From contig QBWF01000021.1 of assembly GCA_003283665.1 (NCBI GenBank), positions 1-10,126 of the forward strand: 10,126 bases of DNA, in the 5' to 3' direction. Origin of the DNA: Prochlorococcus sp. AG-315-I14 (GTDB taxonomy: Bacteria > Cyanobacteriota > Cyanobacteriia > PCC-6307 > Cyanobiaceae). The translations under genes were made by a program, and so were the position numbers. The notes beneath the pieces were generated by a model. That model was not told the DNA's origin, made no database searches, and saw only the letters and a list, made by a program, of their open reading frames with translations. Below, one piece after another: positions 1-4,705 of this stretch; position 1 is the stretch's first letter, and the number at the start of each line of letters is the position of its first letter.

Positions 1-219
1 TTAGTTACATCAATGCTGAAGATTGGAGAAGAAACAGGTAAATTAAGTTTCATGGCAGAGAATTTGGCAACTTTCTATAAAAGAGAGCTTGAGACTGCAG
101 TCTCTTCACTAACAAAAGCAATGGAGCCTATGGTTATCATTGTTGTTGCAGGAATAGTTGGTACGATTGTTATTGCTTTGTATTTACCAATGTTCAAACT
201 GATTTCAGTTATGGGTTAA
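1..219 (+). CDS. pilC: PilC, type IV pilus inner-membrane platform protein (3' end only)
   Basis: Only the last 72 codons are present; the frame is open to the left edge, so the gene starts outside the window. The visible part matches the C-terminus of the PilC/GspF family: a cytoplasmic helix with IGEETGKL, then an FYKRELETAVSSLTKAMEP segment, then one hydrophobic membrane helix (VIIVVAGIVGTIVIALYLP) and the typical ending PMFKLISVMG. PilC is the polytopic inner-membrane platform that couples the PilB/PilT motors to pilin insertion and removal. It is read towards the pilus cluster on the opposite strand, and its stop lies 5 bases from the stop of pilM. PilB and PilT genes would be expected further left, but that is not visible here. 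GspF of a type II secretion system is the alternative; the PilM/N/O/Q neighbours favour a pilus. Confidence 0.9.
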   Translation, partial: LVTSMLKIGEETGKLSFMAENLATFYKRELETAVSSLTKAMEPMVIIVVAGIVGTIVIALYLPMFKLISVMG

Positions 220-224
220 TTACT

Positions 225-1874
225 TTAAAAGTCAGGCATTTCAAAAGCAGATTCTGGTTGATCTTTCTCCATAGCTTTCTTATCTTTACTATTTGAACCA
301 ATCTCCTTATTATTAATTATTTCACTTTTATTTTTATCTATAGCTAAATTTTCTACATTATTAATTTCTTTATTACTATTTTCTGGGTCTTCATTAAAAG
401 TAAAGGTACTTGAATCGACCTTTTCTAAATCCTCCATAGAAGTTGCATTATTTTTCTCTGTCGTATCTATAACAGGCCACAATGATGGATTATCACTGTC
501 TTCAACTAATAAAGGTTCTTTTTCTATACCTATACTTGATTGATTTTCGTCAACTAAATTGATTTCTTTATTACTATTTTCTGGGTCTTCATTAAAAGTA
601 AAGGTACTTGAATCGACCTTTTCTAAATCCTCCATAGAAGTTGCATTTTCGGATTCTTTCAGATTTATAGCAGGCCACAATGATGGATTATCACTGTCTT
701 CAACTATAGAAATTTCTTCATCACCAAGAATATTATCTTCAAACTTATCCAACTCCTTTGATTCAACCAGACTCAATCCAAGACCAACTATTCTATTGAG
801 ACTCTGCAAAATAATAGGTGCTGTGAAATTAATATCACCAACATTATTCGGAGACAAAGGTCTTAAAATATTTGTCTTGATATCCAACATCTCTTGGAAA
901 ATCTTTTCAATACCTGGATGACTACTATTTAATCCTGATAGTAAGATTTCAGTAAGATTTAGTTTTTTGAATTTACTCTGAAATTTTTTCAACTCTCTTT
1001 TTATCTCTGAGATTAATACCCTTAAATCTAATTCAGTTATTGTCAGATAATCTTCATTGTTAATAGTTTTATCTTCCAATGATTCATTGTCTTCTATATT
1101 TTCTGGAGGTGAAAAATCTCTTATGGCAGCGAGAGTTAAAACTTCAAGAGGAGCAATTTTACTGAAAATATAAAAATGAGTGCATTCAGTATTTAATTCA
1201 AGAATTAAAAGTGTTTGAGTAGAATCTAAAATGCTTAATCTATCAATTGCCAGCCTTTCTAAAGAGCTAAATGCACTTTCTATAGATTGAATTTCAAGTT
1301 CTGCTTCTGAGCATGTTTCGACAAGGTTGTCAATCAGCTTACTTGGAACACTATTTAAAAAATATGCTTTTGTACGCTGAGATTGACTATGCCGAATAGA
1401 TTTAATTGGAATAAGATCAAAATCTGTTTGATTTAAAGGAATTGGAAATTGAAATTGGGAAGAAGGACTACTAAGATAATTAATAGCTTGCTCATGATCT
1501 AAATTATCAGGCAAAAAGATTATTTTAGACAATGCCGACTGAGAGGGAAGAGTAATTGCAACTCTATGAGCATTTATTTTTTCTTCTTCAATAATCTGAG
1601 TAAGAAAAGAAGACATCATTTTTGGATCGACTGGAACTCCTCTTTCTAAAGCATTCTCTTCCATAGATAGACGATTGAATTTTGAAAAAATAACCTGATC
1701 GTTGACAACCCTTGCTTCTGCATATGTTATTGAGTCCTCGCCAAATTCAATTAAAAACAATCTTTTCGAAATTTTACGTCTAAGTCGTGCTAAAAATTTT
1801 GTGATACTAGATATGTCTAAGCCAGATATTTCTAAGCCAAAAAATGTTTCACTTGCAGAGGGAGTTTGTACCAT
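225..1874 (-). CDS. pilM: PilM-like actin-fold pilus protein with a long duplicated acidic tail
   Basis: The 549-residue product has two parts. Residues about 38-370 follow the PilM actin-like fold: an opening LIEFGEDSITYAEA strand (residues 41-54), VPVDP at 80-84, a FPIPLNQTDFDLIPI segment near 143-157 that matches the family's FPID...D block, and a closing RIVGLGLSL at 361-369. PilM sits on the cytoplasmic face of the inner membrane and binds the short N-terminal tail of PilN. The usual nucleotide motifs look eroded: the DIG-type position reads LELN (225-228) and the GGGS-type position reads LSGLNSS (312-318). Residues 371-549 are a Glu/Asp/Asn/Ser-rich extension not found in ordinary PilM proteins of about 350-380 residues. 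It contains two 49-residue copies (391-439 and 457-505) with a period of 66. About 37 extra residues also precede the fold. It is last in the minus-strand cluster, 6 bases after the minor pilin gene, with only a weak AAAG before the ATG. Confidence 0.8.
   Translation of the reverse strand: MVQTPSASETFFGLEISGLDISSITKFLARLRRKISKRLFLIEFGEDSITYAEARVVNDQVIFSKFNRLSMEENALERGVPVDPKMMSSFLTQIIEEEKINAHRVAITLPSQSALSKIIFLPDNLDHEQAINYLSSPSSQFQFPIPLNQTDFDLIPIKSIRHSQSQRTKAYFLNSVPSKLIDNLVETCSEAELEIQSIESAFSSLERLAIDRLSILDSTQTLLILELNTECTHFYIFSKIAPLEVLTLAAIRDFSPPENIEDNESLEDKTINNEDYLTITELDLRVLISEIKRELKKFQSKFKKLNLTEILLSGLNSSHPGIEKIFQEMLDIKTNILRPLSPNNVGDINFTAPIILQSLNRIVGLGLSLVESKELDKFEDNILGDEEISIVEDSDNPSLWPAINLKESENATSMEDLEKVDSSTFTFNEDPENSNKEINLVDENQSSIGIEKEPLLVEDSDNPSLWPVIDTTEKNNATSMEDLEKVDSSTFTFNEDPENSNKEINNVENLAIDKNKSEIINNKEIGSNSKDKKAMEKDQPESAFEMPDF
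364..706 (-). repeat. Two-copy 198-base tandem repeat inside the pilM tail
   Basis: Copy one is 364-508 and copy two is 562-706, offset exactly 198 bases (66 codons). Bases 364-449 equal 562-647 without a mismatch (86 bases), and 473-508 equal 671-706 without a mismatch (36 bases). The 23 bases between these blocks (450-472 versus 648-670) agree at only about half their positions. The repeat encodes EDSDNPSLWP and an acidic SMEDLEKVDSSTFTF segment. Because the period is a multiple of three, gaining or losing a copy keeps the reading frame. Confidence 0.95.
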
Positions 1875-1880
1875 CTTTAT

Positions 1881-2483
1881 TTAGCAAAAAGGATCAGGCC
1901 TACAGAACATTTTCCTAACAGGCAAAGTATTAATAGAAACAGCATTTGGTAGTGCTATCAAAAAGTAAATACCGGGTTGAGCAGTTATGTTAATGCCCTT
2001 AGACTTCGATACTAAATCTTGCAAAGTACTTTCATAAATAGAAGTAGATTTCAAACAAATTGCATAGCCTGCATTAGAAGGTTTCCAACTTTCTCCAGGA
2101 ATAGGCTCTTGGCTGAGCGGCAAAGACCATTCAATAACTGGCGAGTAACTGCACCCTGCAGGTAAACTTCCAGAAGTTAATTGTTTGATATTATTAATTT
2201 CACTTAATGAAACTGCTGGTTGGGACAAGATCTCAGAGTATTTATCCAATGTTAAATATAACTTGTGATGCTCAATAATAAGTCCGTTAGAATTTTTCAC
2301 ATTAGAAATTTCTTCACCACTAAATCGTGAAGAAATCCCAACAAACCCACTATAAATAGTTAAAAATATACTGAGTAACATTACAGAAATAATCATCTCT
2401 ACCAATGACATTCCTTTTTCATCTTTCAGATTTTTAAAGATAAGAAAAGATAATAATTGAGATTTAGAGAAATTTAATATCAT
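1881..2483 (-). CDS. Minor type IV pilin (prepilin) with class III signal peptide
   Basis: The 200-residue product carries a textbook prepilin signal: a basic 24-residue leader ending in KDEKG, then MSLVEMIISVMLLSIF. Prepilin peptidase (PilD) would cut after Gly24, leaving Met as residue +1 and Glu29 as the conserved Glu+5. A single hydrophobic helix of about 22 residues follows and then a globular domain. Four cysteines lie in the globular part, two of them at the very C-terminus (MFCRPDPFC), suggesting disulfide loops. Such proteins prime or decorate the pilus tip. The start overlaps the stop of the preceding gene by ATGA at 2480-2483, which points to translational coupling. The 24-residue leader is long compared with the 5-10 of classical type IVa pilins. 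I cannot assign a specific PilV/PilW/FimT-type name. Confidence 0.82.
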   Translation of the reverse strand: MILNFSKSQLLSFLIFKNLKDEKGMSLVEMIISVMLLSIFLTIYSGFVGISSRFSGEEISNVKNSNGLIIEHHKLYLTLDKYSEILSQPAVSLSEINNIKQLTSGSLPAGCSYSPVIEWSLPLSQEPIPGESWKPSNAGYAICLKSTSIYESTLQDLVSKSKGINITAQPGIYFLIALPNAVSINTLPVRKMFCRPDPFC

Positions 2484-2701
2484 AATTTTTGAGGAAGACT
2501 TTCAATATCAGTCATAAGTTTATTGATATTCTCTTCAGTATTTAAACCGGCTGAATTTAAAATATCCAACTCATATTTAGTTAAAGAATATTTTCCTGCA
2601 TTACGAAAAGACTTCTCAACTGCTTCAATAGACAAAAGGAATGAAGACATCGCAAATGCAGAAATTAAAAGTCCAACTAGTGCATCTGCCATTAAAATCA
2701 A
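2480..2701 (-). CDS. Very short pilin-like membrane protein of the pilus cluster
   Basis: A 73-residue product: one hydrophobic N-terminal helix (DALVGLLISAFAMSSFLLSI), an EAVEKSFRNAG linker and a short polar helical tail. The helix and linker line up with the N-terminus of PilV-type minor pilins, but the residue before the expected cleavage point is Ala rather than Gly and the Glu+5 position is Gly. A longer leader is impossible because an in-frame TGA lies three codons before the TTG at 2701. Two starts are possible: TTG at 2701, which overlaps the upstream stop as TTGA, or ATG at 2692, which gives 70 residues and may be the true start. The gene ends in an ATGA overlap with the prepilin gene. 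These tight overlaps on both sides support it as real. It could be a truncated or reduced minor pilin, or a small assembly factor. Confidence 0.6.
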   Translation of the reverse strand: MILMADALVGLLISAFAMSSFLLSIEAVEKSFRNAGKYSLTKYELDILNSAGLNTEENINKLMTDIESLPQKL

Positions 2702-3165
2702 ATCTGCTCAAAAGAACATTCTGGCTGAATACTTATTATACATGAATGAAAGTAATAGCTATTTGACTCTATGGAACTTGGAGTGATAATAACTCTATGA
2801 GAGCTATTACTTAAAGCACAACCATTTTGGAATCTAATATGGTTACTGGACAATGTAAATGATGAGTTATAACTAGATAAATCTGAATATTTAGATAAAA
2901 TAGAATAGTTTGAATCAAGTTGATCAGTTATTCCATTTTTGATATTTACACAAATATTAGATCCTTCTCCTAATGAATTACCTTTAATATCATTTAAAAG
3001 CTGAAGAAATCTCTTATCATACTGTCGTTTATGAAGAAGCTTTTCAGTATCAATAGTTTTAGGCTTATTTACCGAACTCTGTTTAGAAATAGTAGTAGAA
3101 ATCTCAAATATTTGAACAACAGTAGTAAACATTGCAAATCCTAACCCAACATAGAAAAACAACAT
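2698..3165 (-). CDS. Small membrane-anchored protein of the pilus cluster, possible atypical minor pilin
   Basis: A 155-residue product that I do not recognise as a named family. It starts with a hydrophobic segment (MLFFYVGLGFAMFTTVVQIF), followed by a polar Ser/Asn-rich domain with four cysteines (72, 116, 142, 150) that could form two disulfides outside the cytoplasm. The size, N-terminal helix and position between pilO and a genuine prepilin gene suggest a minor pilin or pilus assembly factor. The prepilin signal is not convincing: a Gly-Phe pair at 9-10 is the only candidate cleavage point, the leader before it has no basic residues, and position +5 is Thr instead of Glu. The start is fixed because an in-frame TAA lies two codons upstream. 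It begins 44 bases after pilO and overlaps the next gene at 2698-2701. Confidence 0.65.
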   Translation of the reverse strand: MLFFYVGLGFAMFTTVVQIFEISTTISKQSSVNKPKTIDTEKLLHKRQYDKRFLQLLNDIKGNSLGEGSNICVNIKNGITDQLDSNYSILSKYSDLSSYNSSFTLSSNHIRFQNGCALSNSSHRVIITPSSIESNSYYFHSCIISIQPECSFEQI

Positions 3166-3209
3166 TGAATTAATCTACGATAATAATAAATATTAATTCT
3201 ATTAAAATT

Positions 3210-3884
3210 TTATTTAACATTAGAATAAGTTGACAAGTCAAATTCCATTTTAAGATTCATTGATTGCGAAAAAGTCTTTTTACGTCGATCTCTAATAACT
3301 GACTCTAGTTCTATAGAGTCAGTTATAGAAATTGTCTGTAATAGTTCTAATTCTTTTAGGAAATTTAAAATACTCATATAATTACCGCTTACAGTAATTC
3401 GAAATGAATGTTTCTCAATGGCTTGTATTAGGAATGGATCATTACGAGTCTCCTGAATAGTAGGTTGTGCATTAAAAGAATCATTCTTTGTCAATAAACG
3501 TTTTTCAATTGGCTTGGCTTTTATATCAATAATTTTTAGACCATATTTCAGACTAATAGTATTAATCTCTGATAGTAGTGTCTTTAGCTCATTTGGATCA
3601 GAGATTAATTGAATAAGTCTTTGTTGTTGTTTATTTGCTTTATTTCTAGTATAAGAGAGCTCTTTTATATAATTCTTATAAATTGGTATAAGTAAGATTT
3701 TGTTTTTAAGGACTTCTATTTGAGATTTCTCTTCAGATACGCGATAATTCAAAGGTATCACAATTGTAGAAATTAATAATCCTGATACAAAAACACCTAA
3801 GAAAACAGGTATGAATATTAAGGCATTCTCAGGTGTTATAAATTTTCTTTTCTTTTTTATTTTTGAAGCTATTAAATTAGTCAT
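3210..3884 (-). CDS. pilO: PilO, type IV pilus alignment-complex protein
   Basis: The 224-residue product shows the PilO layout: a short basic cytoplasmic tail (SKIKKKRK), one membrane helix at about residues 21-44, a coiled-coil-like stretch at 46-97, and a periplasmic domain (about 98-220) starting with a DPNELKTLLSEINTISLKYGLKI block and containing SFRITVSGNYMSILNFLKELE, both characteristic of the PilO ferredoxin-like fold. PilO pairs with PilN in the inner membrane and connects the cytoplasmic machinery to the PilQ secretin. Its ATG overlaps the pilN stop by ATGA at 3881-3884. An unusually strong Shine-Dalgarno-like sequence lies about 9 bases upstream, inside the end of pilN. The length is normal for the family. 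Confidence 0.85.
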   Translation of the reverse strand: MTNLIASKIKKKRKFITPENALIFIPVFLGVFVSGLLISTIVIPLNYRVSEEKSQIEVLKNKILLIPIYKNYIKELSYTRNKANKQQQRLIQLISDPNELKTLLSEINTISLKYGLKIIDIKAKPIEKRLLTKNDSFNAQPTIQETRNDPFLIQAIEKHSFRITVSGNYMSILNFLKELELLQTISITDSIELESVIRDRRKKTFSQSMNLKMEFDLSTYSNVK

Positions 3885-4603
3885 TTAATTAATCCCTCCT
3901 CCTTTAATAGCTGAACCCTTTTGAAGAGACCAAATGAGCCAAGCCTCTCATAATTTGCCAATAAAACATCCGAATCTTGGTTTTTTAATTTTGTTTCCAA
4001 AGTGAAATTTAAAACATTTAATTTTCGTTGTTTTTGCTCTAAAGCATTAAAAGTATTATTTATTTCTTCACTAGAATTCCATGCTCTAGATAAAAAGGTT
4101 GATTTCTTTTTAGTTAAGAATGAATTTGATATCTGAAGATTGAGTGAATTTATTGAATCCAATGCATAAGGTTGAATAGCTATTCCTTGCAAAGTTAAAT
4201 CATTTTTATTGACCTTTATTTTCTTTAGTTGTATGGTTGATGGTAATATTTCTTGAATTTCCAACAGCAAGGCTGAACCAGATTTGACTCCTATAATTCC
4301 CTGAGAAATCTGTTTATTTGTTATGTAAATTGTATCAACTTGCCTTAAAAGCTTATTGTAGTTTTTCTTCAATTCATTATATTCCTTTACTTCAACACTT
4401 AATTTCTCTTTTAAACTTATTTTTTTGTATGTATGAATACCCATCAATATGCATGAAGCTATTCCTAAGCCTGCAATAGAAAATCCCGCAAAAATACCTT
4501 TCAGCCTAAGCTTCTTTAAATAAGTATTTGTAACCTTCTTGCTTTCAGATTTATCTCTGCGTGTTCTAAGAAGATCGAGTCTTGGGCGTTCTAATTTATC
4601 CAA
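3881..4603 (-). CDS. pilN: PilN, type IV pilus alignment-complex protein (TTG start)
   Basis: The 240-residue product fits PilN. A short cytoplasmic tail carries RPRLDLLRTRR (residues 6-16), equivalent to the INLLP-type motif through which PilN docks on PilM. One membrane helix covers about 36-58, a coiled-coil-like region about 62-95, and the periplasmic domain contains ILPSTIQLKKIKVNKNDLTLQGIA at 119-142 and a following NSLNLQISNSF (152-162), the family pattern. About 40 extra residues after that (to 240) are charged and not recognisable. No ATG is available: the frame is closed by a TAG five codons upstream of the TTG at 4603, the next Met lies inside the membrane helix, and starting there would remove the PilM-binding motif. 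TTG at 4608 is a second option. A 102-base gap separates it from pilQ. Confidence 0.82.
   Translation of the reverse strand: MDKLERPRLDLLRTRRDKSESKKVTNTYLKKLRLKGIFAGFSIAGLGIASCILMGIHTYKKISLKEKLSVEVKEYNELKKNYNKLLRQVDTIYITNKQISQGIIGVKSGSALLLEIQEILPSTIQLKKIKVNKNDLTLQGIAIQPYALDSINSLNLQISNSFLTKKKSTFLSRAWNSSEEINNTFNALEQKQRKLNVLNFTLETKLKNQDSDVLLANYERLGSFGLFKRVQLLKEEGLIK
3894..3905 (-). promoter_or_regulatory. Strong ribosome binding site for pilO within the pilN 3' end
   Basis: Read on the minus strand this is AAAGGAGGAGGG, ending about 9 bases before the pilO ATG. It carries two overlapping GGAGG cores and also encodes the Lys-Glu-Glu-Gly near the end of PilN. Most other genes in the window have no such site, so it stands out. 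With the ATGA overlap it should give efficient reinitiation from pilN to pilO. Confidence 0.7.
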
Positions 4604-4622
4604 GTCAATGAATATTTCTATT

Positions 4623-4652
4623 ATTCTATACTATATATTTCAAATAGGTGAA
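4623..4652 (-). promoter_or_regulatory. Possible internal promoter ahead of pilN
   Basis: On the minus strand TTCACC (4647-4652) and TAGAAT (4623-4628) are 18 bases apart, matching 4 of 6 and 5 of 6 positions of the bacterial -35 and -10 consensus. They lie in the only sizeable gap of the pilus cluster, 19 bases before the pilN TTG. In sequence this AT-rich a chance match is quite possible, so this is a suggestion only. Confidence 0.3.
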
Positions 4653-4705
4653 AATTTAACTTATTGTATTACAAATGACTCACTTTCAACGTCATCATAA
4701 AACAT

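Noticed and set aside
364..706. CRISPR-like direct repeat
   Set aside because: Only two copies, in frame within a coding sequence, with no spacer-repeat periodicity and no cas genes.
559..921. Plus-strand open frame of 120 codons
   Set aside because: It lies wholly inside pilM on the opposite strand, is Ser/Leu-rich in the way antisense frames of AT-rich genes are, and has no ribosome binding site or family signal.
1702..1884. Plus-strand open frame of 60 codons
   Set aside because: Antisense to the start of pilM; no recognisable protein features.
2523..2786. Plus-strand open frame of 87 codons
   Set aside because: Antisense to the two small pilus-cluster genes, which are supported by overlaps with their neighbours; this frame has no such support.
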